Origin: Actinomycetota bacterium
Lineage (GTDB): Bacteria > Actinomycetota > Acidimicrobiia > Acidimicrobiales > Ilumatobacteraceae
DNA length: 6,989 nt
Assembly: GCA_009704425.1 (NCBI GenBank)
Contig: WLEG01000096.1
Span: forward strand, 1-6,989
Direction of reading: 5' to 3'
The translations under genes and the position numbers were made by a program. Positions 1 through 5,446 of the stretch are shown one piece after another. Numbering within the stretch: position 1 is the first letter of the stretch; each line of letters starts with the position of its first letter. The notes below the pieces were generated by a model. The model searched no databases and was not told where the DNA came from. It was given only the letters and a program-made list of their open reading frames with translations.

Positions 1-458
1 GTGGACGGCCAAATGGCGCGGTGACGCGTGGGATCGAATTGGCCGGTCACCACGCGGGGCGCCAGACACGAGTACGCGGCCAGCACCTTGTGCGCCGTGA
101 TCATCGGGAATCGATCACCGAACACCACGATGATCGGATTGGGGACGCCCGTCAGTTCGGGGGGCAGCACCACGTGGTCGGGAACGGACGTGCGACGACC
201 CTGGAGATCGTTGTACCAATGGACGCGCCACAGATTGCGCGCGTCGGGTCCTTGCGGATCGGCGTCACCGACGAGCGACGGATCCACCGTGGACGGGTCG
301 GCCAGTTGGGCGAAGGTGGGCAACACGATGCCCTGCTCGCGGAATCGCTTCACGCTGTTGGCCAGTGCGGCGGAGTCCACCACCCGGTCGGCCAACCCGA
401 ATTGGTTCTCGAGGGCGGCTTGGGTGGCGGGAGATGAGGATCGGTCGACGACGGTCAC
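1..458 (-). CDS. PLP-dependent beta-family enzyme (cysteine synthase-like), N-terminal part, cut by window edge
   Basis: The first 152 residues are visible; the gene continues beyond base 1. The sequence resembles an actinobacterial family usually named pyridoxal-5'-phosphate-dependent protein subunit beta, which has the cysteine synthase / tryptophan synthase beta fold. A family-specific N-terminal extension (about residues 1-105, with [14 protein letters not shown] near 76-89) comes before the core strand [22 protein letters not shown] (split here: PIIVVFGDR, then [13 protein letters not shown]). K124 in that segment is the probable Schiff-base lysine. The last visible residues, RAIWPS followed by an ACN (Thr) codon, fit the start of the S-T-G-N PLP loop. 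The start is GTG at 458; the frame closes just upstream with TGA at 473-471. An AAAGG overlaps the start codon, so no normally spaced ribosome binding site exists and leaderless initiation is possible. It is transcribed away from the SufR-like regulator. Substrate is unknown; sulfur amino acid chemistry is only suggested by fold and neighbour. Confidence 0.66.
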   Translation of the reverse strand, partial: MTVVDRSSSPATQAALENQFGLADRVVDSAALANSVKRFREQGIVLPTFAQLADPSTVDPSLVGDADPQGPDARNLWRVHWYNDLQGRRTSVPDHVVLPPELTGVPNPIIVVFGDRFPMITAHKVLAAYSCLAPRVVTGQFDPTRHRAIWPS

Positions 459-477
459 CTTTACAGTTTGTCAAAGG
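458..477. promoter_or_regulatory. imperfect dyad at the start of the PLP enzyme gene (candidate operator)
   Basis: Outer arms CCTTT (458-462) and AAAGG (473-477) are perfect inverted repeats around a 10-nt core that contains ACA-GTT-TGT. On the minus strand the same bases include a consensus-like TTGACA (474-469), but no -10 hexamer lies at the right distance for it. The dyad touches the GTG start, so a bound protein could block expression of the leftward gene. Dyads this short arise by chance, so this is only a candidate. Confidence 0.25.
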
Positions 478-511
478 ACGACCCGAAAGCCGTGCTGGAT
501 CCGACATTTAC

Positions 512-525
512 CAAGTGACGACTTG
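512..525. promoter_or_regulatory. inverted repeat CAAGT-N4-ACTTG in the regulator promoter (candidate operator)
   Basis: Perfect 5-bp arms CAAGT (512-516) and ACTTG (521-525) flank GACG. Relative to a transcription start at 549 this spans about -37 to -24, the -35 element and spacer, which is a usual position for an autorepressor site. It sits in the gap between the divergent regulator and PLP enzyme genes. I infer it could be the binding site of the SufR-like protein; the arms do not obviously match published SufR sites. Confidence 0.35.
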
Positions 526-536
526 CGATATTCGGT

Positions 537-542
537 TAGCCT
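537..542 (+). promoter_or_regulatory. -10 element TAGCCT of the SufR-like gene (leaderless)
   Basis: TAGCCT fits TANNNT and is followed by 6 nt and then the GTG start at 549, so transcription would begin at or next to the first base of the start codon. A partial -35 (GTGACG, 515-520, four of six matches to TTGACA) lies 16 bp upstream. No Shine-Dalgarno sequence precedes the GTG, which agrees with a leaderless mRNA. Confidence 0.55.
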
Positions 543-548
543 GCCGTC

Positions 549-1235
549 GTGACCATGGCCAGCGGCGGAACGAAACAGCGCGTCGTCGAACATCTGCAGA
601 CGGTCGCCTCGGCCACCGCCCCCGACCTGGCGCGCCTCATGGGCGTCAGCGACGCCGCCATGCGCCAGCATCTCGAACAGCTGGAGTCCGACGGCGTGGT
701 GCGCCGCGTCACCGGCGACGACGCCCACGACGCGCCGGTCGACACGCGCCTGCGGGGCCGACCGGCCACACGCTGGAGCCTGGACCGTCGGGACTCCCGC
801 TCGGCCATCGACGGCTTCCCCGCCGCGTTCCCCGATCGACACGACGATCTGGCCGTCGATCTACTGACCGCGATCCGCTCCGCCTTGGGCGACGAAGCCC
901 TCGGACGCGTGTTGGCGCGACGTGGTGAACAGCAGTCCGAGTCATATCGCGGTGCTCTGGGCGACGGCTCGTTGGCCGAGCGCGCCACGCGACTGGCACA
1001 CCTGCGTGATCTCGAGGGCTACCGCGCCGAGGCGACCGTGGCCGACGACGGATCCATCACGCTCACCGAACACCACTGCCCCATCGCCGATGCCGCCCGG
1101 TCGTGCGGGGCGGTGTGCGACTCCGAGTTGGTGGTGTTCCGCGCGACCCTGGGTGCGGACGTGACCGTCGAACGCACCCGACACGCCATGTCCGGAGACA
1201 GTCGATGCAGTTATCGCATCGCCGCCGTCACATGA
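549..1235 (+). CDS. SufR-like winged-helix transcriptional regulator with C-terminal cysteine motif
   Basis: This 228-residue cytoplasmic DNA-binding protein has an N-terminal DeoR/ArsR-like winged helix (about residues 7-77). The recognition region is SDAAMRQHLEQLESDGVVRR and the wing ends in RGRPATRWSL. The middle segment FPDRHDDLAVDLLTAIRSALGDEALGRVL is characteristic of SufR-type regulators. The C-terminus carries C177, C186, C190 and C220. C177-X12-C190-X29-C220 matches the cysteine spacing by which SufR family members bind a [4Fe-4S] cluster and control suf Fe-S assembly genes; C186 is additional. It is therefore probably an Fe-S or redox sensor. No suf genes are visible here; the divergent neighbour is a PLP beta-family enzyme. 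The GTG at 549 is preferred over the ATG at 555 because it lies exactly where the leaderless promoter would start the RNA. The true target genes are unknown. Confidence 0.82.
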   Translation: MTMASGGTKQRVVEHLQTVASATAPDLARLMGVSDAAMRQHLEQLESDGVVRRVTGDDAHDAPVDTRLRGRPATRWSLDRRDSRSAIDGFPAAFPDRHDDLAVDLLTAIRSALGDEALGRVLARRGEQQSESYRGALGDGSLAERATRLAHLRDLEGYRAEATVADDGSITLTEHHCPIADAARSCGAVCDSELVVFRATLGADVTVERTRHAMSGDSRCSYRIAAVT

Positions 1236-1251
1236 ACGGGCGAGGCGGGAA

Positions 1252-1542
1252 TCAGCCTTCGACGATCTCGGAGATCTGCATCACCGGAACGATGTTGGTG
1301 TAATTCGGCACGTCGGCCTGCACCTCGGCGGTGAGCGGCGAACCCATGGCGGCACCCATGGCCTCGAGCGAGTCGAACGTGAAGTGCACCGCGGCGACGT
1401 ACGGTCCGTTCACGCCCTTGTCGATCACTGTCGACGCGGGACTCCAGGCCTTGGCGGCCAACGGAACGTGCGTGTTGCGGTAGTAGTCGTGGTCGAAGGT
1501 GGAGCCCTCCGAGGACGGGTAGTAGACGCTCACTTTGATCAT
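1252..1542 (-). CDS. EthD family small ferredoxin-like alpha/beta protein
   Basis: A 96-residue single-domain protein. It matches the EthD pattern: an N-terminal strand MIKVSVYYP, then FDHDYYRNTHVPLA (about residues 16-29) with the conserved histidine of the H-x-P motif. A second half follows with FTFDSLEAMGAAMGSP and the terminal NYTNIVPVMQISEIVEG. Such proteins form dimeric alpha+beta barrels. Some EthD proteins are needed for ether degradation in Rhodococcus, but most are uncharacterised, so no reaction is assigned. The reading frame stays open far upstream (to about 2046), but the homologous part begins at the ATG at 1542, which has a leaderless -10 box at the right distance. It ends 16 nt from the convergent regulator gene, and no hairpin terminator lies in that gap. 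It appears to be a single-gene unit. Confidence 0.85.
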   Translation of the reverse strand: MIKVSVYYPSSEGSTFDHDYYRNTHVPLAAKAWSPASTVIDKGVNGPYVAAVHFTFDSLEAMGAAMGSPLTAEVQADVPNYTNIVPVMQISEIVEG

Positions 1543-1548
1543 GGGCAG

Positions 1549-1554
1549 ACCGTA
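1549..1554 (-). promoter_or_regulatory. -10 element TACGGT of the EthD gene (leaderless)
   Basis: On the minus strand TACGGT (TANNNT) is followed by CTGCCC and then the ATG at 1542. This is the same 6-nt spacing as at the SufR-like and Dabb genes. No Shine-Dalgarno sequence is present. Its first two base pairs (1554-1553) are shared with the opposing -10 box of the tRNA gene. Confidence 0.5.
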
Positions 1555-1558
1555 GCCT
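1553..1558 (+). promoter_or_regulatory. probable -10 element TAGCCT of the tRNA-Leu gene
   Basis: TAGCCT is identical to the -10 box before the SufR-like gene. It would start transcription near 1565, leaving about 12 nt of 5' leader before the mature tRNA at 1577. No convincing -35 hexamer lies 16-18 bp upstream. The tRNA, and probably the enzyme gene behind it, would be read from here. Confidence 0.42.
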
Positions 1559-1576
1559 GTGGCACGCACGACACGC

Positions 1577-1658
1577 GCGGGCGTGGCGAAACTGGCAGAC
1601 GCGCAGGATTTAGGTTCCTGTTCCGCAAGGAGTGTGGGTTCAAGTCCCTCCGCCCGCA
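1577..1658 (+). tRNA. tRNA-Leu (anticodon UAG)
   Basis: A complete class II cloverleaf can be folded by hand. The acceptor stem GCGGGCG (1577-1583) pairs perfectly with CGCCCGC (1651-1657), with discriminator A at 1658. The D-stem GCG (1586-1588) pairs with CGC (1600-1602), and the D-loop has the GG pair. The anticodon stem CAGGA/TCCTG encloses loop TTTAGGT with anticodon TAG at 1611-1613, reading CUA leucine codons. The long variable arm (1621-1633) is a 4-bp stem capped by GCAA. The T-stem (1634-1638 with 1646-1650) encloses TTCAAGT and has one T-T mismatch (1635:1649). The 3' CCA is not encoded (ACTA follows), so it must be added by nucleotidyltransferase. A G-A-free Leu-type variable arm and A discriminator agree with leucine identity. 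Confidence 0.93.
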
Positions 1659-1671
1659 CTAAACAAGGGGA

Positions 1672-2739
1672 ATGGCCCCGTACTCGGATTTGCCCACTCC
1701 CGCGCTGGTGCTCAGCCTCGAGGTTCTGGAGCGCAACCTCGCCACCATGGCGACGGCCCGACCCGGAGCGGCGTTGCGGCCACACGTCAAGGCGCACAAG
1801 TGCACCGGAATCGCCCGGCATCAGGTGCGGGCCGGGCATCGTTCCTTCACCTGTGCCACACCGCTCGAGGTGGTCGGCATGGCCCGAGCCGGCGTCGGTG
1901 ACGATCTGCTGCTGGCCAACGAGAGCGTGGACCCGCGGAGACTGGCCGCGATGGCGGCGGCCGAACGCGAGACCGGGGTCATGGTGACCGTCGCGGTGGA
2001 CTCGAACACCACCGTCGACATGGCGGCGGCGGCCGGATTGCGCCACGTGCTGATCGACGTGAACGTGGGCTTGCCCCGGTGCGGATGCGCGCCCGACGAC
2101 GCCCGCTCACTCGCCGAGCGAGCGGTGGCGGCCGGGCTGATCGTGCGCGGCGTGATGGGCTACGAGGGTCACCTGATGACCGTGCCCGAAGCCGACAAGC
2201 CGGGCAAGGTCGAAGCGTGCATGTCCCTTCTGGTGGATGCGTTCGACTCGCTCGTCGACGTCGCCGGCGAGGAGTGCCGGATCATTTCGGCCGGAGGTAC
2301 GGGCACTTATCACGTGTTCGGAGGCGACGATCCGGTGATGAGTCGCATCAACGAGGTGCAAGCCGGCAGTTACGCCTTGATGGACTCCAGTTACGGCGCG
2401 CAACCCCTGCCGTTCGAACAGGCCCTGTACGTCGTGGGCACGGTGATCTCCACCACTGCGGGCGAGCGGTCGTCGTGGGCCGTCATCGACGTCGGCCTGA
2501 AGTCGTTGGGAATGGACCACGGCAATCCGCACATCGATGGAGCTTCCGTCTGGTTCTGCAGCGACGAACACACCACGTTCTCCATGAACGACGGATCGTT
2601 GCCCACGATCGGCGACCGGGTGTCGGTGCGACCCGCGCACATCGACCCCACCATCGCGATGCACACCGACATTCACGTGGTTCCCCGTTGGGGCGAAAAC
2701 GTGACCGAGGTGTGGCCGGTCGACCTACGTCATTGGTGA
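1672..2739 (+). CDS. fold-type III PLP enzyme of the D-threonine aldolase / D-serine dehydratase family
   Basis: The 355-residue protein has two domains. The N-terminal alanine racemase-type TIM barrel opens with DLPTPALVLSLEVLERNL and carries LRPHVKAHKC (35-44), where K40 is the probable PLP lysine. It continues with IDVNVGLPRCG, and SAGGTGTYH (206-214) near the cofactor phosphate. The C-terminal DSD1-type beta domain ends with PAHIDPTIAMHTDIHVV. In this family the metal is held by H-x-C in chicken D-serine dehydratase and by H-x-D in Alcaligenes D-threonine aldolase; here the pair is H323-I-D325. This favours a metal-dependent aldolase-type enzyme that cleaves D-3-hydroxy amino acids to glycine and an aldehyde, although substrate cannot be fixed by sequence. 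The ATG at 1672 is right for the conserved N-terminus. It lies only 13 nt after the tRNA with no properly spaced ribosome binding site (GGGG ends 1 nt before the ATG). Confidence 0.83.
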   Translation: MAPYSDLPTPALVLSLEVLERNLATMATARPGAALRPHVKAHKCTGIARHQVRAGHRSFTCATPLEVVGMARAGVGDDLLLANESVDPRRLAAMAAAERETGVMVTVAVDSNTTVDMAAAAGLRHVLIDVNVGLPRCGCAPDDARSLAERAVAAGLIVRGVMGYEGHLMTVPEADKPGKVEACMSLLVDAFDSLVDVAGEECRIISAGGTGTYHVFGGDDPVMSRINEVQAGSYALMDSSYGAQPLPFEQALYVVGTVISTTAGERSSWAVIDVGLKSLGMDHGNPHIDGASVWFCSDEHTTFSMNDGSLPTIGDRVSVRPAHIDPTIAMHTDIHVVPRWGENVTEVWPVDLRHW

Positions 2740-2746
2740 CCGGTCA
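2737..2746. repeat. 10-bp palindrome made of two opposing stop codons
   Basis: TGACCGGTCA is a perfect palindrome. Its left arm contains the TGA stop of the rightward PLP enzyme and its right arm the TGA stop of leftward rdgB, so the two genes end 4 bp apart. It is too short and has no loop or T-tract, so it is not a convincing terminator, and no other terminator is visible between the genes. Confidence 0.6.
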
Positions 2747-3367
2747 ATCTCGCATCGCCTCGGCCAACGCCACGAAAGCGCGCGCCCGGTGCGACATCGA
2801 GTTCTTCTCGTCGTCGCTCATTTCCGCGAAGGTGCGTCCGTCTCCGTCGTCGGGGACGAACAACGGATCGAATCCGAAGCCGCGTTCGCCACGTTCCCCG
2901 GTGGCGATGGTTCCCGTGCACTCCCCCTCCACGATCAGCTCCGTGCCATCGGGGTAGGCCACCAGGACGACGGTGGCGAATCGGGCGCGTCGACCACGGT
3001 CGTCGTCGACGTTCGCGAGCGCCCGTAGCAACTTCGCGCGATTCGCTCCATAGGAGTCGGTCGCGTGCGACGGCTGATCCGCCGCGTAACGAGCGGTGCG
3101 AACACCCAACTCTCCGGGCAAAGCCTCCACGAACAACCCGGTGTCGTCGGCCACCGCGGCCATCGAGGTGGCGTCGCGAACGGCCTCGGCCTTCAGCCGG
3201 GCGTTGCCCACCAACGTGTCGGCGGTTTCGTCGACGTCGGGCACGTGGGCGGGTCGCGGTCGCAGGTCGACGAGGCCGACGAGAATCTGTTCGATCTCAC
3301 GCACCTTGTCGGGGTTCGCCGAGGCGCACACCAGCACCGGCTGGTCGCCCGACGCCGACGCCGTCAC
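2744..3367 (-). CDS. rdgB: RdgB/HAM1 family XTP/dITP diphosphatase
   Basis: This 207-residue cytoplasmic enzyme hydrolyses non-canonical purine nucleoside triphosphates (ITP, dITP, XTP) to monophosphate and pyrophosphate, keeping deaminated bases out of DNA and RNA. Family motifs appear in order: [13 protein letters not shown] (13-25; the NTP-binding N-x-x-K is N18 and K21), the nucleotide and metal region [13 protein letters not shown] (71-83; the usual Ser is Thr76), [18 protein letters not shown], and [11 protein letters not shown] near the C-terminus. Length is normal. The start is a GTG at 3367-3365 that overlaps the rph stop as GTGA, so translation is probably coupled to rph. An upstream extension of the open frame lies inside rph and lacks homology. 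It is the last gene of the murI-rph-rdgB cluster and ends against the convergent PLP enzyme gene. Confidence 0.95.
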   Translation of the reverse strand: MTASASGDQPVLVCASANPDKVREIEQILVGLVDLRPRPAHVPDVDETADTLVGNARLKAEAVRDATSMAAVADDTGLFVEALPGELGVRTARYAADQPSHATDSYGANRAKLLRALANVDDDRGRRARFATVVLVAYPDGTELIVEGECTGTIATGERGERGFGFDPLFVPDDGDGRTFAEMSDDEKNSMSHRARAFVALAEAMRD

Positions 3368-4128
3368 GGTCGACGCGGGGGTTCGCTGGCGATCAACCGG
3401 GACTGAAGATCGAAGATCTGGGCGAGACCGTTTTCGGCCAGACCCAACAACGAATCCAACTCCCCGCGGGTGAACGCCATGCCCTCGGCGGTGCCCTGCA
3501 CCTCGACGAAACGAGCGACACCGGTCGAGGTGTCGCGCAGCATCACGACGTTCATGTCGACCTCGGCACCGCTGTCCTCGACGTAGGGAAGGTCGATGAC
3601 GGGCGTGCCCCCGACGATGCCCACGCTGATGGCGGCGCACAAGGAGGTGAGCGGGTGAACCGGAATGGTGCCCGCCTGCACCAGTCGGGAGAGGGCGTCG
3701 TGGAGTGCGAGGTAACCACCACAGATGGACGCCGTGCGCGTGCCACCGTCGGCCTGCAACACGTCACAGTCCACGACGACCTGTCGCTCCCCCAACAGGC
3801 GCATGTCGCAGGCGGCGCGCAGACTGCGACCGATGAGACGCTGAATCTCGACGGTCCGGCCGCTCTGCTTGCCCTTGGCCGCCTCACGGTCGACGCGTTC
3901 GGGCGACGAGCCGGGCAACATGGAGTACTCGGCGGTCACCCAACCCTTGCCGCTGTTCTTCATCCAACGGGGCACGTCCTCGTCGATGCTCGCCGTGCAG
4001 AGCACCCGGGTGCGGCCGAACGACACCAACACACTGCCGGCGGCCATCTCGGTGAAGTCGCGTTCGAACGTCAGGGGTCGGAGCTCATCGTGGTGGCGTC
4101 CGTCCGAGCGGTGTCCGGTGTTACTCAT
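3364..4128 (-). CDS. rph: ribonuclease PH
   Basis: A 254-residue phosphorolytic 3'-to-5' exoribonuclease that trims tRNA 3' ends and releases nucleoside diphosphates. It forms hexameric rings. Signature segments are complete: [12 protein letters not shown] (7-18), [18 protein letters not shown] (38-55), [20 protein letters not shown] (63-82), the phosphate-binding [16 protein letters not shown] (90-105) and the diagnostic [19 protein letters not shown] (120-138). The C-terminal part [21 protein letters not shown] is also typical. The start ATG at 4128 has a GGAG ribosome binding site 5 nt upstream. It follows murI after 55 nt and overlaps rdgB by 4 nt, so it is most likely read as one message with both. 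The tRNA-Leu in this window lacks an encoded CCA, so its precursor 3' end could be a substrate for this kind of processing. Confidence 0.97.
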   Translation of the reverse strand: MSNTGHRSDGRHHDELRPLTFERDFTEMAAGSVLVSFGRTRVLCTASIDEDVPRWMKNSGKGWVTAEYSMLPGSSPERVDREAAKGKQSGRTVEIQRLIGRSLRAACDMRLLGERQVVVDCDVLQADGGTRTASICGGYLALHDALSRLVQAGTIPVHPLTSLCAAISVGIVGGTPVIDLPYVEDSGAEVDMNVVMLRDTSTGVARFVEVQGTAEGMAFTRGELDSLLGLAENGLAQIFDLQSRLIASEPPRRP

Positions 4129-4133
4129 GTCGT

Positions 4134-4137
4134 CTCC
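4134..4137 (-). promoter_or_regulatory. ribosome binding site of rph
   Basis: On the minus strand AACGGAGACGAC precedes the rph ATG, with GGAG at normal spacing. It fixes the start at 4128. It is the only clear Shine-Dalgarno site seen in the window, which fits rph being an internal cistron while the first genes of the units look leaderless. Confidence 0.6.
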
Positions 4138-4183
4138 GTTGGTTGTGGTGTTGTCGGGCGTGTTCGGGATGGATCGTTCGCGT

Positions 4184-5026
4184 TCAGCGTGGGGTCCAGG
4201 TTTCGGCATCGGCCAACTCGGGCCCCAACAGCTTCTGACCGAGAGTCTGGAACCACGACACGTCGCCACTGGACATGAACCGATGACGGGGCTGGTGATC
4301 GTCGGATCGCAACAAGCCCATGTCGCCCAGTTGCTCACGCAAAGCGAAAGCGGTCTCGTCGGCCGACGACACGAGGATGACGTCGCTTCCGAGAACCTCG
4401 GTGATGACCCGGGCGAGATAGGGGTAGTGGGTGCAACCCAGCAACAGCGCGTCCACCTTGGCGTCACGGATGGGCGCCAACAAACGCTCGGCGAGAAGGA
4501 CGACCTCGGGCCCCGACGTGCGACCACGTTCCACGAACTCCACGAAGCCCGGACAGGCCGCGCTGGTGAGGCGGATGGTGGCGCCGATACCGGCGCGGGC
4601 CACCGCGCGGTCGTACGCACCCGACCCGATGGTGCCGATGGTGCCGATGACACCGATGTCGCCCGAACGGGTGGAGTGCACCAACGCGCGTGCGCCCGGT
4701 TCGATGACACCGAGAATGGGCACGCTCAAACCCTCGGCCGCGAATTCGGCCTCCAGTTCGTGCACCGGCAACGCGGCCGCCGCGGTGTTGCAGGCCACCA
4801 CGATGGCCTTGGCTCCGAAGTCCCGCACCAGACTCCACGCCAGTTCACGGGCGTACGCGCGCACGTCGTGGGGGTCCTTGTCGCCGTAGGGGTAGCGGCC
4901 CGTGTCCCCGATGTAGATGACGTCCTCGTGCGGGAGGAGGTCGATGACCGCGCGAGCCACGGTGAGTCCGCCGAAGCCGGAATCGAACAGACCGATCGGT
5001 CCGGTGTTGTCGGCGACGAAACTCAC
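4184..5026 (-). CDS. murI: glutamate racemase
   Basis: The 280-residue cofactor-independent racemase makes D-glutamate for peptidoglycan in the cytoplasm. The two catalytic cysteines are in place: C79 in VACNTAAA and C198 in [10 protein letters not shown], with H200 beside it. The N-terminal substrate loop [13 protein letters not shown] (11-23) with D15-S16 is canonical, as are [13 protein letters not shown] (38-50) and [15 protein letters not shown]. The start is taken as GTG at 5026 ([12 protein letters not shown]) because homology begins there and a leaderless -10 box lies 7 nt upstream; the open frame continues much further upstream without homology. It heads the murI-rph-rdgB cluster and is divergent from the Dabb gene. 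In mycobacteria a metallo-beta-lactamase-fold gene usually lies between murI and rph; here they are adjacent, with 55 nt between. Full length, no missing key residue. Confidence 0.96.
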   Translation of the reverse strand: MSFVADNTGPIGLFDSGFGGLTVARAVIDLLPHEDVIYIGDTGRYPYGDKDPHDVRAYARELAWSLVRDFGAKAIVVACNTAAAALPVHELEAEFAAEGLSVPILGVIEPGARALVHSTRSGDIGVIGTIGTIGSGAYDRAVARAGIGATIRLTSAACPGFVEFVERGRTSGPEVVLLAERLLAPIRDAKVDALLLGCTHYPYLARVITEVLGSDVILVSSADETAFALREQLGDMGLLRSDDHQPRHRFMSSGDVSWFQTLGQKLLGPELADAETWTPR

Positions 5027-5033
5027 GTCGCAG

Positions 5034-5039
5034 AGGTTA
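5034..5039 (-). promoter_or_regulatory. -10 element TAACCT of murI (leaderless)
   Basis: On the minus strand TAACCT (TANNNT) is followed by CTGCGAC (7 nt) and the GTG start at 5026. There is no Shine-Dalgarno sequence before the GTG. A matching -35 hexamer is not obvious. This would be the promoter for the whole murI-rph-rdgB unit. Confidence 0.48.
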
Positions 5040-5092
5040 CGAGATATCCGGTGATCGTGCCTCCTCTCGCGTTCGACGCGACGAATCCCCCG

Positions 5093-5102
5093 CCGTCGAC
5101 GG
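5093..5102. repeat. 10-bp palindrome in the murI/Dabb divergent promoter region
   Basis: CCGTCGACGG is a perfect palindrome at about -30 to -21 of the inferred Dabb transcription start, between the -35 and -10 positions. The place would suit a repressor. However, GTCGAC-type palindromes are common by chance in such GC-rich DNA, so function is unproven. Confidence 0.3.
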
Positions 5103-5110
5103 TCGGCGTT

Positions 5111-5116
5111 TAGATT
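5111..5116 (+). promoter_or_regulatory. -10 element TAGATT of the Dabb-permease unit (leaderless)
   Basis: TAGATT fits TANNNT with the strongest AT content of the four boxes seen. It is followed by TGCGAC (6 nt) and then the ATG at 5123. No ribosome binding site lies before the ATG. No clear -35 is seen 16-18 bp upstream. Confidence 0.55.
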
Positions 5117-5122
5117 TGCGAC

Positions 5123-5440
5123 ATGTCCGCACAACGCATTCGTCACATCGTGCTCTTCAACTGGAAATCCGACACCCCCGCCGGCCACGCCGAGCGCACC
5201 ACGGTCGCGTTGGCCGAACTCCGACCAAAGATCCCCCAGATCCGCTCGTACCACTACGGCGCGAACCTCGGAGTCAATCCGGGCACCTACGACTTCGCCG
5301 TGACGGCCGAGTTCGACAGCGTCGAGGACTACCTCGTCTACCGCGATCACCCCGATCACAAGGCCTTCATCGAGGAGTACACGGCGCCCTACATCGACAC
5401 TCGCGCATCGATTCAATTCCCGGTCCCCAGCGGATCCTGA
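5123..5440 (+). CDS. Dabb domain (stress-responsive A/B barrel) protein
   Basis: A 105-residue single-domain protein. The Dabb pattern is clear: the opening strand IRHIVLFNWKSDTP (6-19) with the conserved HIVLF-x-W, an amphipathic helix ALAELRPKIPQIRSY, then LGVNPGTYDFAVTAEFDSVEDYLVYRDHPDHKAFI (given in two parts: LGVNPGTYDFAVTAEFDS, EDYLVYRDHPDHKAFI) and the closing RASIQF. These proteins are cytosolic dimers with a ferredoxin-like barrel. Plant members respond to stress and a few members act as polyketide cyclases, but bacterial ones are mostly uncharacterised, so no reaction is given. The start ATG at 5123 is supported by the leaderless promoter. The permease gene starts 6 nt after its stop, so they are probably cotranscribed and translationally coupled. 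Confidence 0.88.
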   Translation: MSAQRIRHIVLFNWKSDTPAGHAERTTVALAELRPKIPQIRSYHYGANLGVNPGTYDFAVTAEFDSVEDYLVYRDHPDHKAFIEEYTAPYIDTRASIQFPVPSGS

Positions 5441-5446
5441 GTCGAC

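Noticed and set aside
1236..1251. Possible bidirectional terminator between the regulator and EthD genes
   Set aside because: The 16-nt gap has no inverted repeat or T-tract.
1543..2046. Long minus-strand open frame extending the EthD gene upstream across the tRNA and the PLP enzyme gene
   Set aside because: The extension is antisense to a clear tRNA and a clear enzyme, has no recognisable domain, and a promoter plus ATG sit at 1542. Open antisense frames are usual in GC-rich DNA.
4627..4660. Short tandem repeat of ccgatggtg-like units
   Set aside because: It encodes the I-G-T-I-G-T-I stretch that is a normal conserved part of glutamate racemase, so no special repeat function is needed.
4129..4710. 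Apparent N-terminal extension of RNase PH overlapping murI
   Set aside because: It is a frame-shifted shadow of murI. The rph start has its own ribosome binding site at 4134-4137 and a canonical N-terminus.
3869..5113. 414-residue plus-strand open frame opposite rph and murI
   Set aside because: It is antisense to two conserved housekeeping genes, shows no family motif, and has no promoter or ribosome binding site.
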